This document shows, piece by piece, positions 8,409 through 14,904 of a stretch of DNA of 33,910 nucleotides (its first letter is position 1; each line of letters starts with the position of its first letter). Below the pieces are notes generated by a model. It was not told the DNA's origin and searched no databases. It worked only from the letters and a program-made list of their open reading frames with translations. The DNA lies in assembly GCA_910588935.1 (NCBI GenBank), contig CAJUSM010000029.1, forward strand, positions 1 through 33,910. The letters run 5' to 3'. The position numbers and the translations under genes are program-made. The DNA is from an uncultured Oscillospiraceae bacterium. GTDB taxonomy: Bacteria; Bacillota; Clostridia; Oscillospirales; Acutalibacteraceae.

Positions 8409-8786
8409 ATGTCTGAGAAAGTAACCAACCTGATTGAAGAAGTAAAGGCTCTTACTGTTCTGGAGCTCTCCGAGCTGGTTAAGGCCCTGGAGGAGGAGTT
8501 TGGCGTATCTGCCGCCGCTCCCGCCGCCGTTGCCGTTGCCGCTCCCGCCGCCGCTGCTCCCGCCGCCGAGGAGAAGACCGAGTTCGACGTAATTCTGAAG
8601 TCTGCCGGCGCCAACAAGATCAACGTGATTAAGGTTGTAAAGGAAGCCACCGGCCTGGGCCTGAAGGAAGCCAAGGCTCTGGTTGACGAGGCTCCCAAGG
8701 CTGTAAAGGAAGGCATCTCCAAGGACGACGCCGAGGCCCTGAAGACCAAGCTGACCGAGGCTGGCGCAGAGGTTGAGCTGAAGTAA
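8409..8786 (+). CDS. rplL: Large ribosomal subunit protein L7/L12
   Basis: 125 residues. The N-terminal dimerisation helices (VKALTVLELSELVKALEEEFGV) are followed by an Ala/Pro hinge and the conserved C-terminal domain (KINVIKVVKEATGLGLKEAKALVDEAP), which recruits translation factors. ATG at 8409 follows GGAGG by seven bases; reading from further upstream would add residues with no ribosome site. It is the last gene of the rplJL unit and is followed by a strong terminator. Confidence 0.98.
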   Translation: MSEKVTNLIEEVKALTVLELSELVKALEEEFGVSAAAPAAVAVAAPAAAAPAAEEKTEFDVILKSAGANKINVIKVVKEATGLGLKEAKALVDEAPKAVKEGISKDDAEALKTKLTEAGAEVELK

Positions 8787-8805
8787 TTTCGTTTTTTGCC
8801 AATAG

Positions 8806-8839
8806 AGATGGAGGGAACCCCCCTCCATCTTTTCTTTTT
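8806..8839 (+). terminator. rho-independent terminator after rplL
   Basis: AGATGGAGGG (8806-8815), loop AACCC and CCCTCCATCT (8821-8830), followed by a T-rich run. The T-run directly abuts the ribosome binding site of the next gene (8851), so any read-through would feed that gene. Confidence 0.9.
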
Positions 8840-8850
8840 GGAGGATTGCA

Positions 8851-9471
8851 ATGACTATTACAAAAATTGCCCTGGGGCAGGCAAACGCTTTTTTGCTCAG
8901 CGGGAAAAAAGGGAGCATCCTTGTTGACACCGGGCCGGAGAAGTACCGGGAAAGGGTGCTGGAGGCCTGCCGGGGGCAGGATGTCCGGCTGGTTTTCCTC
9001 ACCCATGGCCATTTCGACCACTGCCAGCGCGCTGCCGGGATCGCTTGGAGCCTAGGCTGCCCCTTGGCCCTGGGCCGGGAGGATATTCCCTTGCTGGCCC
9101 AAGGAGAAAAAAGGCAGGTTTTTGGCCGCGGATTTCTAAGCCGTCTCTTTGCCATGGCCAGCAACCACAGCATCATCCATAGCAAAATAGAGCAAACACA
9201 GCCAGATGTGGTACTCACAGACGGCATGGCTCTGGAACCCTATGGAGTAAAGGGCCAAGTGATCGCCCTGCCAGGGCACACCGCGGGCTCAATGGGGCTT
9301 TTGCTGCATTCTGGAGAGCTCTTTGCAGGGGACGCCATGATGAACTTTTTCCGCCCCTCGCCGCCCTTGTGTTATGAAAATTTTCAGGTAGCTGGAGAAA
9401 CAGTTGCCAAAATTAGGAATATTGCACCCAGCAAGGTGTATTTTGGGCATGGCGCTCCCAGTACTTTGTGA
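8851..9471 (+). CDS. MBL-fold metallo-hydrolase
   Basis: 206 residues, a complete single-domain metallo-beta-lactamase-fold protein, probably cytoplasmic. Metal ligands are visible: THGHFDH (His52, His54, Asp56, His57), His143 in PGHT, Asp161 in GDAM and His200 in GHGAP. This is the pattern of the glyoxalase II-like thiolesterase and generic MBL subfamily that binds two metal ions. The substrate cannot be inferred. ATG at 8851 is preceded by GGAGG. It stands directly behind the rplL terminator and may rely on read-through, since no separate promoter is obvious. Confidence 0.88.
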   Translation: MTITKIALGQANAFLLSGKKGSILVDTGPEKYRERVLEACRGQDVRLVFLTHGHFDHCQRAAGIAWSLGCPLALGREDIPLLAQGEKRQVFGRGFLSRLFAMASNHSIIHSKIEQTQPDVVLTDGMALEPYGVKGQVIALPGHTAGSMGLLLHSGELFAGDAMMNFFRPSPPLCYENFQVAGETVAKIRNIAPSKVYFGHGAPSTL

Positions 9472-9498
9472 ATATACTGTTAACATTTCGAAATACAC

Positions 9499-9527
9499 TT
9501 GCATTCCCAGCCCAGACGTGCTAAAAT
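9499..9527 (+). promoter_or_regulatory. Candidate promoter for the small membrane protein gene
   Basis: TTGCAT (9499-9504), a 17-base spacer and TAAAAT (9522-9527). Two copies of AATTTGTAA follow at 9534-9542 and 9553-9561, between the -10 and the gene; they might be an operator or chance. Confidence 0.5.
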
Positions 9528-9611
9528 GTAACCAATTTGTAACACTTGTGATGAATTTGTAATCTTCAATAGACATAATACGCCGCCAGCAGGGCGGTCA
9601 GGAGGGATTTC

Positions 9612-9974
9612 ATGGGTCGCAGAGGCTTAGGCCGGTTTACCGTGTTTTTGTTGGTTTTTCTGGGTACCATTGCCGTAGTGGCAGTGCTCAGCCAGGTAAC
9701 CCATGTAAGCACAGAAACAGCGGCAGCCCGGTACATGGAAGCCTTGCGGGAGCAGCAGGAGCCAGAGGCAGAGGTGCTTTCCGCCCCGGCGCCCGGACAT
9801 CCGGGAATTTCTTGGGCAGAGAGCTTAGCTGGTTTTTTTGCCATTATGTTGGTTCCGGTGGCAGGGCTTTTGGCTTTTCTCCGGTCCCGGCACATGGGAA
9901 AGCCCCGGCAAGGCAAAGGCCGCAGGCAAGAAACGGAGCTTACCATTGAGCGCTCCGGCAGATCACGCGTATAA
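9612..9974 (+). CDS. Small membrane protein with two predicted transmembrane segments
   Basis: 120 residues, not recognised. There is a basic N-terminus (MGRRGLGR), a first membrane segment at about residues 8-26 and a polar Glu-rich loop (AALREQQEPEAEV-type) to about 65. A second membrane segment lies at about 72-90, and the tail is strongly basic (RSRHMGKPRQGKGRRQ). ATG at 9612 follows GGAGGG by six bases, a strong site. A candidate promoter lies upstream and a strong terminator downstream, so it is probably a one-gene unit. No function can be assigned. Confidence 0.7.
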   Translation: MGRRGLGRFTVFLLVFLGTIAVVAVLSQVTHVSTETAAARYMEALREQQEPEAEVLSAPAPGHPGISWAESLAGFFAIMLVPVAGLLAFLRSRHMGKPRQGKGRRQETELTIERSGRSRV

Positions 9975-10004
9975 GGGTTTTCGTCCTTTCATATTTTACC
10001 TCGA

Positions 10005-10040
10005 ATTGAACCGGTGGCATTTGCCGCCGGTTCAATTTTT
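10005..10040 (+). terminator. rho-independent terminator after the small membrane protein gene
   Basis: ATTGAACCGG (10005-10014) pairs with CCGGTTCAAT (10027-10036), followed by TTTT. It sits 30 bases past the stop at 9974. Confidence 0.85.
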
Positions 10041-10102
10041 GCAGATAACCTTGGCCGGGGAAGTTCCCCCCTCCCCTGCCCGGCCTCAGGAGCAAAAGAA
10101 AA

Positions 10103-10131
10103 AGCGCCCCCAAGCCGGAGGCGCTCTTTTT
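10103..10131 (-). terminator. Terminator of the rplK-rplA operon (bidirectional shape)
   Basis: AGCGCC and GGCGCT arms with A-run on one side and T-run on the other, 23 bases beyond the rplA stop on the minus strand. It can also back up the plus-strand terminator at 10005-10040. Confidence 0.8.
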
Positions 10132-10147
10132 CTATACGAAAATTAAA

Positions 10148-10840
10148 TTATACAAACTTTGCGGGATTGATCTTTACGCCAGGGCCCATGGTAGCGCTTA
10201 CCACGCAGGACCGAACGTACTGGCCCTTCGCCGCGGCGGGCTTGGCCTTTACAATGGCGTCCATCAGGGTATCAAAGTTCTCCTGAAGCTTTTGGGCGCC
10301 AAAGCTGATTTTGCCAATGGGGCAGTGGATGATATTGGTCTTATCCAGGCGGTACTCAATCTTACCGGCCTTTGCCTCCTGCACAGCCTTGCCAATGTCT
10401 GGGGTTACGGTGCCAGCCTTGGGGTTGGGCATTAGGCCCCGGGGGCCCAAAATCTTACCCAAACGGCCTACCAGGCCCATCATGTCAGGGGAAGTGACCA
10501 CCACGTCAAAATCCATCCAGCCCTCAGACTGAATCTTCTGCACCATTTCCTCCGCGCCTACAAAGTCGGCGCCAGCGGCCTGGGCGGCCTCAATGTTGTC
10601 GCCCTTGCAGATGGCAAGCACCCGCACATTTTTGCCGGTGCCGTTAGGCAGCACAATGGCGCCGCGCACCTGCTGGTCGGCATGGCGGCCGTCTACGCCC
10701 AGCTTCACATGGAGCTCTACGGTCTCGTCAAACTTGGTGGTGCCGGTCTTTACGCAGATATCCAGAGCCTCGTTGGTGTCATAAAGCTTTGCCCGGTCAA
10801 TGAGCTTTGCGCTCTCTCTGTACTTTTTACCGTGTTTCAT
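10148..10840 (-). CDS. rplA: Large ribosomal subunit protein L1
   Basis: 230 residues, normal length. L1 forms the mobile L1 stalk near the ribosomal E site and in many bacteria represses its own mRNA. The family signature region is present (PNPKAGTVTPDIG, with GLMPNPK), as is the N-terminal KHGKKYRE start. ATG at 10840 follows AAAGGGGG. It lies 19 bases after rplK on the minus strand and is the last gene of the rpmG-secE-nusG-rplK-rplA run. rplJ, normally next, is inverted and 2 kb away. Confidence 0.98.
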   Translation of the reverse strand: MKHGKKYRESAKLIDRAKLYDTNEALDICVKTGTTKFDETVELHVKLGVDGRHADQQVRGAIVLPNGTGKNVRVLAICKGDNIEAAQAAGADFVGAEEMVQKIQSEGWMDFDVVVTSPDMMGLVGRLGKILGPRGLMPNPKAGTVTPDIGKAVQEAKAGKIEYRLDKTNIIHCPIGKISFGAQKLQENFDTLMDAIVKAKPAAAKGQYVRSCVVSATMGPGVKINPAKFV

Positions 10841-10859
10841 TGCTGTTTCCCCCTTTCTC

Positions 10860-11285
10860 TTAGTCTACCACTTCAATGCCCATGCTCCGGGCCGTGCCGG
10901 CAATCATGCTCATGGCGGCCTCCAGCGACCCAGCGTTCAGGTCGGGCATTTTGGTCTCGGCGATTTTTTGAATCTGCTCTTTGGTGATTTTTGCAACCTT
11001 CTTTTTATTGGGCTCGCCAGAGGCGGTCTCAATGTTGCAGGCCTTCTTAATCAGCACCGCGGCAGGGGGGGTCTTGGTAACAAACGTGAAGGAGCGGTCG
11101 GCGTACACCGTAATTACAACAGGGATAATCAGGCCCACATCGTTCTTCGTGCGCTCGTTGAACTCCTTGGTAAAAGCCATAATATTCACGCCGTGCTGGC
11201 CCAGTGCAGGACCTACAGGCGGGGCCGGGGTTGCTTTTCCGGCGGGAATCTGGAGCTTAATAAAGCCCGTTACCTTTTGTGCCAT
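10860..11285 (-). CDS. rplK: Large ribosomal subunit protein L11
   Basis: 141 residues, normal length. L11 binds the GTPase-associated region of 23S rRNA. The sequence is canonical, with the proline-rich N-terminal part (KLQIPAGKATPAPPVGPALGQHG) and a C-terminal rRNA-binding domain (PDLNAGSLEAAMSMIAGTARSMGI). ATG at 11285 follows TTTGGAGG by ten bases. It is separated from nusG by a structured 270-base gap. Confidence 0.98.
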   Translation of the reverse strand: MAQKVTGFIKLQIPAGKATPAPPVGPALGQHGVNIMAFTKEFNERTKNDVGLIIPVVITVYADRSFTFVTKTPPAAVLIKKACNIETASGEPNKKKVAKITKEQIQKIAETKMPDLNAGSLEAAMSMIAGTARSMGIEVVD

Positions 11286-11555
11286 TTTTACATTACCTCC
11301 AAATACTGTGGTACCAGCGGCATAGGCAGGAAATTTTTACCTAGGCCTCCCACATTGAACGCAAACCGGGCTCTTTTTGGCCCGGCCACGCGCAAAGCGT
11401 TTTTTCGGCGAAATTTACCGAATCTCAAAGCTGTTCTTGCAGATATCCAAAAAAACCGGATATGAACTTTGCCTGGGCCTTGTACCCTTGTGAGGAAGAA
11501 TCAGAAACAACCGGTTCCCTTGCCAAGGGACGCAGCCCCGGTGTAAAGGTTGGGC
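11286..11555 (-). other. nusG-rplK intergenic leader with several hairpins
   Basis: 270 bases between nusG and rplK. On the minus strand a CCGGTGTA/TACACCGG stem overlaps the nusG stop. An ATATCC-loop-GGATAT stem with a T-rich loop follows (11443-11463), and then a GGGC...GCCC stem around 11372-11386. A GTACC-containing segment lies just before the L11 ribosome site. No clear promoter was found. It may be a regulatory leader for L11-L1, but I cannot match it to a named family. Confidence 0.4.
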
Positions 11556-12077
11556 CTACACCGGCTCGGCTTGGTCCAGCTCCAGCTCCACCGGGGTATC
11601 TCGGCCAAACATGGAAACAGTAACGCGAATGCGGTTTTTGTCCACATCCATCTCCTCCACTGTGCCCACAAAGCCTTCCAGGGGGCCGTCTACAATATTG
11701 ACCGAATCGCCCACGCCGTAGCTTACCTGAATCTCCCGGTTTTCAATGCCAAGCCTGGCCACCTCTGCCTCGGTAAGGGGCACAGGCTTAGAGGAGGGCC
11801 CCACGAAGCCTGTGCAGCCGCGGATGTTCCGCACCGCATACCAGCTCTCGTCGGTCATGACCATTTTCACAATAACATAGCCTGGAAAGATTTTTCGCTC
11901 CACCTCTTTGCGCCTGCCGTCGTCGGTGATCTCTATCACCTGCTCGGTGGGCACCCGAATCTCCTGGATAAGCTCTTGGAGCTGGCGGTTTTCCACGGTT
12001 TTTTCCAGGTTAGAGGCTACCTTGTTCTCATATCCGGAGTAGGTATGCACCACATACCATTTCGCTTCGTCTGCCAT
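11556..12077 (-). CDS. nusG: Transcription termination/antitermination factor NusG
   Basis: 173 residues. The N-terminal NGN domain (WYVVHTYSGYENKVASNLE, FPGYVIVKM, VRNIRGCTGFVG) binds RNA polymerase, and the C-terminal KOW domain (GDSVNIVDGPLEGFVGTVEEMD) contacts partners such as ribosomal S10. ATG at 12077 follows AGGAGGAGG. It lies 35 bases after secE in the usual order. A complete, ordinary NusG. Confidence 0.97.
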   Translation of the reverse strand: MADEAKWYVVHTYSGYENKVASNLEKTVENRQLQELIQEIRVPTEQVIEITDDGRRKEVERKIFPGYVIVKMVMTDESWYAVRNIRGCTGFVGPSSKPVPLTEAEVARLGIENREIQVSYGVGDSVNIVDGPLEGFVGTVEEMDVDKNRIRVTVSMFGRDTPVELELDQAEPV

Positions 12078-12112
12078 GTGTCCTCCTCCTAAAGAAAAAG
12101 TTCACGCGGGCC

Positions 12113-12361
12113 TTAGGTGGCCACGTTCATTACCAGGCCCAGCAGGTTCATAAAGGCCGTGTCCAGCAAAAACACAAAGAGCCCCAGCACGATAATGGTG
12201 ACCAGCACCACGCCAGTGTTCTTAAAAACGGCCTTCGGCGCGGGCCACACGATCTTTTTGATCTCGCCCTTACAGTCCTTTACAAACTTTACGGTCTTTT
12301 TGCCAAGGGCAACCAGGGGGTTGGGCTTTTTCCCTTCGGGCTTTTTTGCTTCTTCTGCCAT
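12113..12361 (-). CDS. secE: Preprotein translocase subunit SecE
   Basis: 82 residues, the short Gram-positive form with one membrane segment (about residues 52-75) at the C-terminus. It is preceded by the conserved amphipathic region (FVKDCKGEIKKIVWPAPKAV). It forms the SecYEG channel. ATG at 12361 is preferred over GTG at 12367, because GGAG lies nine bases upstream of the ATG but only three from the GTG. It lies between rpmG and nusG. Confidence 0.95.
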   Translation of the reverse strand: MAEEAKKPEGKKPNPLVALGKKTVKFVKDCKGEIKKIVWPAPKAVFKNTGVVLVTIIVLGLFVFLLDTAFMNLLGLVMNVAT

Positions 12362-12374
12362 TGTCACCCGCTCC

Positions 12375-12524
12375 TTACTTTGTTTCCCTGTGCAGGGTGT
12401 GCTTCCGGCAGAACCGGCAATACTTGTTCATCTCCAGCCTGTCCGGGTCATTTTTCTTGTTCTTTTTGCTCAGATAGTTCCGCTGCTTGCACTCGGTGCA
12501 GGCCAGCACGATCTTCACTCTCAT
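12375..12524 (-). CDS. rpmG: Large ribosomal subunit protein L33
   Basis: 49 residues. Begins MRVKIVLACTECKQRNYLS and has two CxxC pairs (CTEC and CRFC), so this is the zinc-binding (C+) paralogue. ATG at 12524 follows ATGGAGG. It is the first gene of the rpmG-secE-nusG-rplK-rplA cluster and is separated from secE by 13 bases. A perfect promoter lies about 80 bases upstream. Confidence 0.95.
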   Translation of the reverse strand: MRVKIVLACTECKQRNYLSKKNKKNDPDRLEMNKYCRFCRKHTLHRETK

Positions 12525-12601
12525 AGTTCGGCGCCTCCATTATATTAGCCTCCCTCAGAAAAGCAGGCATAAAAAAGAAACCTCTATTCCGAGGTATCCT
12601 T

Positions 12602-12630
12602 AGTATAGCACAAGGCCCAGGGGATGTCAA
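12602..12630 (-). promoter_or_regulatory. rpmG-secE-nusG-rplK-rplA operon promoter
   Basis: Minus-strand TTGACA (12625-12630), a 17-base spacer and TATACT (12602-12607) with an extended TGC before the -10. A small stem ACCTC/GAGGT followed by a T-rich run lies in the leader (12580-12596). Confidence 0.88.
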
Positions 12631-12708
12631 GGGGGAGTGAATAGCGGGGAGTGTCCGAAACGAGGATTTTATGCGGGGAAGTGGAAACATATCGTTAGGC
12701 TGCAGGAT

Positions 12709-12738
12709 TGTCGGGATTTCATCCCGACATATTTTTTG
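12709..12738 (+). terminator. Perfect hairpin with T-run at the core/accessory border
   Basis: TGTCGGGAT-TTC-ATCCCGACA (12709-12729) followed by TATTTTTT. It is a strong plus-strand terminator shape, yet no plus-strand gene lies upstream. It may be a remnant of a lost gene or insulate the ribosomal promoter region. Confidence 0.7.
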
Positions 12739-13235
12739 TGATGGATGGGGTCTCGCCTGCCGGCTCGGGTGCTGTGTGCCAGTGGCACACGTCCAGCACC
12801 GACCGGAGCGGCAGCGTAGACCGGGTCAGAACGGTCCCCACCGGGGACCTTCCCCCCGGGGCAAGGCCGCGGGGCGCCGCCCCACACCCCGCAGGCGAAA
12901 CTTTTCCCATTTTCTCACGGCATCTGAGACCCGCGGTTTTTCTTCTCTTGCTTGCCTTTATCTCCTCGTTTGCACGCTCTCCCGCACAGAAATGATGCGA
13001 CCACATTTTTTGTAACAAGTTGAGATATTCTGTTATATGGCGCTGATGTAAACCCAGGGAATCCAGCGCAGATTCCCTGGGTTATCCAACCTGTAGTAAG
13101 GGCACTTGTAAAAGGACGCATGGATACCGCGGAATAAAACAAAAGTAATTCCACTAACTTGTAAGTTATACATGAAAACATTCAAGCAAACCACTATAAT
13201 GCAAGAAAGGTATTCCTTCACCCTCTGGAAGGGCT
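12739..13235. other. Structured non-coding stretch at the accessory-region border
   Basis: About 500 bases without a supportable gene. The left part (12750-12910) is GC-rich. It has a nested stem (12768-12800) with inner GTGTGCCA/TGGCACAC and outer GGTGCTG/CAGCACC, plus CCCCACCGGGG and GGGGCGCCGCCCC palindromes. A perfect 13-base inverted repeat with a 7-base loop lies at 13051-13083. Composition then switches to AT-rich. The open frames here look like GC-rich shadows. Confidence 0.5.
13051..13083. repeat. Perfect 13-base inverted repeat
   Basis: AACCCAGGGAATC (13051-13063) and GATTCCCTGGGTT (13071-13083) around a seven-base loop. No T-run follows on either strand, so it is not an ordinary terminator. 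Confidence 0.75.
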
Positions 13236-13442
13236 ATGTGGAGCCGTGATGTCTTGAATAAGCTGTTAAACAACTATAAGTACACGTTTAACATTATCGA
13301 CCACGCCACTTGCATGGCTGTGAAAAAAATGAAATCTAGCCGGTACAGAAATTCCAATCGGAATATTGAGGACGATGAAGAATGGAACGAGCAAGTCAAT
13401 CTGATTTGTTTGCTAGCTTTCAACAAATTGGACCAAAGTTAG
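13236..13442 (+). CDS. Small hypothetical protein upstream of and overlapping the DUF2971 gene
   Basis: 68 residues, not recognised. The first half mixes hydrophobic and basic residues (LNKLLNNYKYTFNIID) and the second half is charged (SNRNIEDDEEWNEQ). The ATG at 13236 has a GGAAGGG only three bases away, so the start is uncertain. Its last 61 bases overlap the start of the DUF2971 gene in another frame, which could mean translational coupling or an old frameshift joining the two. It lies in AT-rich DNA unlike the ribosomal genes to the left. It may not be a real gene. Confidence 0.3.
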   Translation: MWSRDVLNKLLNNYKYTFNIIDHATCMAVKKMKSSRYRNSNRNIEDDEEWNEQVNLICLLAFNKLDQS

Positions 13443-14005
13443 CATCGTCATATTGTTTTGTAAATTGGGCAATCATGGCGCTTGATGAAATCCAAAATAT
13501 GGGATATGATGAGTTTGCACTTCGGTCAAAAATCAATATGCCGTTACGACTTTACAGGTATGATCCAAATCTAGAAACACAAGACAAGGAAACCAGAAAA
13601 GAAGTCCATTATTCTGTCCAAGCGTTGGAAAACAACACGGTTTTCCTTCAAACGCCAAGTGCCTACAACGATGTATATGATTCTGATGTCAATATTGATT
13701 TTCCAGAATATGAACGCCTTTGTTTAATTGAATACTGCAGGCGATGTGGGATAGAGACCAATGCAGAACTGACAACCCTACAAATCGGAAACATCTTCGT
13801 TAAAGTTCTATGGGACTATTATACTGCCAACGGAAATCTTGATAAGGTGTTCGTATTCGAAAACAACGTCTGGAATATAGATAAGGAACAAATTCTATTT
13901 ATGTTGCAAAAAGAAGTCAAAAAGGAAAAGGCCGACATATGCAAACATTTTTCTTGCGAACGACTTCAGAATGCCTTAGATACCCTACCAAACATCATTA
14001 AGTGA
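13382..14005 (+). CDS. DUF2971-type protein, probably C-terminally truncated
   Basis: 207 residues. The segment from about residue 55 to 105 (LRLYRYDPN, then LENNTVFLQTPSAYNDVYDSD) matches the N-terminal signature of the DUF2971 family, which reads like 'YKYR...L..n.lyf..p..fNDpyD'. Known members are usually longer and contain a later region around a WSHYA-type motif that I cannot find here or in the DNA downstream, so the gene is probably truncated at its 3-prime end. The N-terminal 50 residues are extra. The start at 13382 has GAGG ten bases upstream. DUF2971 genes are common in mobile and defence-rich loci, but the biochemical role is unknown. The AT-rich composition and position next to a restriction system suggest horizontal acquisition. 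Confidence 0.6.
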   Translation: MERASQSDLFASFQQIGPKLASSYCFVNWAIMALDEIQNMGYDEFALRSKINMPLRLYRYDPNLETQDKETRKEVHYSVQALENNTVFLQTPSAYNDVYDSDVNIDFPEYERLCLIEYCRRCGIETNAELTTLQIGNIFVKVLWDYYTANGNLDKVFVFENNVWNIDKEQILFMLQKEVKKEKADICKHFSCERLQNALDTLPNIIK

Positions 14006-14599
14006 CAGAGGACGGGGATTGGGAGCATAAGTACCGCAATGCGCCACTTAGAATGATGCAAAGTGAAGTTATTGGCGTTAAGTCTATAAAAAAACAGATT
14101 GTAGAAATTTTTTCTCACTTTCTTTATTTGAAGACAAACAGAAAATATCTGCAAATGACACGAAGTGTGTTCCAACGACCACCTTTTAAGATATAGGTAG
14201 GCTGGATGAGCTGTGCTGGTTCCTGGAGGGCAAGCCCTGAGAGAATGTCTATATCGTGACGATTGTGAGCGGAGAACTATAGCAAATTGTATGCCACGTG
14301 GTAAGCGCGGACAACTCTTTCCAGGAAAGCACATCTTCAATGCCCATAACAAAAGTGACGCAGGCGTCAACGCTGCTGGCCTGCGGCATGATATCCCGAA
14401 CTTGGCGCGGCGCAGCAGGTGTTTTCCCAGAAAGCAGGAAAATCTTCAGGCCATTCTTACTGTTGTCGTTCGCGCTTAGAACCGCTTCGGCCTTGCTAAG
14501 GCTCGTTTCCGTTTTTTTCACTCTCGCGGATCCTTACTTTTCCTTTTTTTCGACTTCTTCTAACAAAGCCTTTGGGCACTCTCGAAGCAGAACTTTATG
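14006..14599. other. Gene-poor stretch between the DUF2971 gene and the restriction operon
   Basis: No convincing gene. The left half is AT-rich and probably eroded sequence downstream of the truncated DUF2971 gene. The right half holds a minus-strand open frame (14249-14521), listed separately. The RM operon promoter lies just beyond this stretch. Confidence 0.5.
14249..14521 (-). CDS. Possible small protein or gene remnant, unrecognised
   Basis: 90 residues starting at GTG 14521, with AAGGA nine bases upstream. The N-terminus is polar (KKTETSLSKAEAVLSANDNSKNG), followed by mixed hydrophobic residues ending near 14249. There is no recognisable domain. It has a better ribosome site and amino-acid composition than the overlapping frames, but it could be a fragment of a longer lost gene. 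It is convergent with the DUF2971 gene and divergent from the restriction operon. Confidence 0.25.
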   Translation of the reverse strand: MKKTETSLSKAEAVLSANDNSKNGLKIFLLSGKTPAAPRQVRDIMPQASSVDACVTFVMGIEDVLSWKELSALTTWHTICYSSPLTIVTI

Positions 14600-14628
14600 T
14601 TGTTTTGTTCCGATACATGATGTATAAT
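14600..14628 (+). promoter_or_regulatory. Promoter of the type I restriction-modification operon
   Basis: TTGTTT (14600-14605), a 17-base spacer and TATAAT (14623-14628), about 50 bases upstream of the HTH gene. Confidence 0.65.
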
Positions 14629-14679
14629 GAAAAATAATATTGGATGCGCTCCGATTTTATGGATGCAAGGAGGGCAAGT

Positions 14680-14904
14680 ATGGAATATTTAACAACAGCG
14701 GAATTGTCTGTGCAATGGAATATCACGCCACGCGGGATTGGTGTTTTATGTGCAGAAGGCCGAATAGAGGGTGCGATGAAGAAAGGAAAGTCCTGGCTGA
14801 TTCCGGCGGGCTCAAAAAAACCATCTGATAAGAGATTTAACAAGCATGAAGCTAAAAACGAAAGTTCATTTTCAGAGTCGGCCAGCAAGGAGATAGGAAT
14901 ATGA
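14680..14904 (+). CDS. Small helix-turn-helix (excisionase/MerR-like) protein heading the RM operon
   Basis: 74 residues. The first 50 (YLTTAELSVQWNITPRGIGVLCAEGRIEGAMKKGKSW in outline) follow the winged-helix pattern of small excisionase/MerR-type DNA-binding domains. These read 'ylTt.eaAe.wgis.rrv..lc..GrI.gA...gk.W.IP', ending with a W-LIPAG motif. The last 20 residues are a polar tail. The ATG at 14680 is six bases after AAGGAGG; an upstream ATG at 14644 lacks such a site. Its TGA overlaps the hsdR ATG (ATGA), implying translational coupling. A likely role is autoregulation of the operon, but this is inferred from position. Confidence 0.7.
   Translation: MEYLTTAELSVQWNITPRGIGVLCAEGRIEGAMKKGKSWLIPAGSKKPSDKRFNKHEAKNESSFSESASKEIGI

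Noticed and set aside
12560..12640. tRNA gene ahead of rpmG-secE, as in some genomes
   Set aside because: No cloverleaf or T-loop GGTTCRA sequence was found; the region is promoter and leader.
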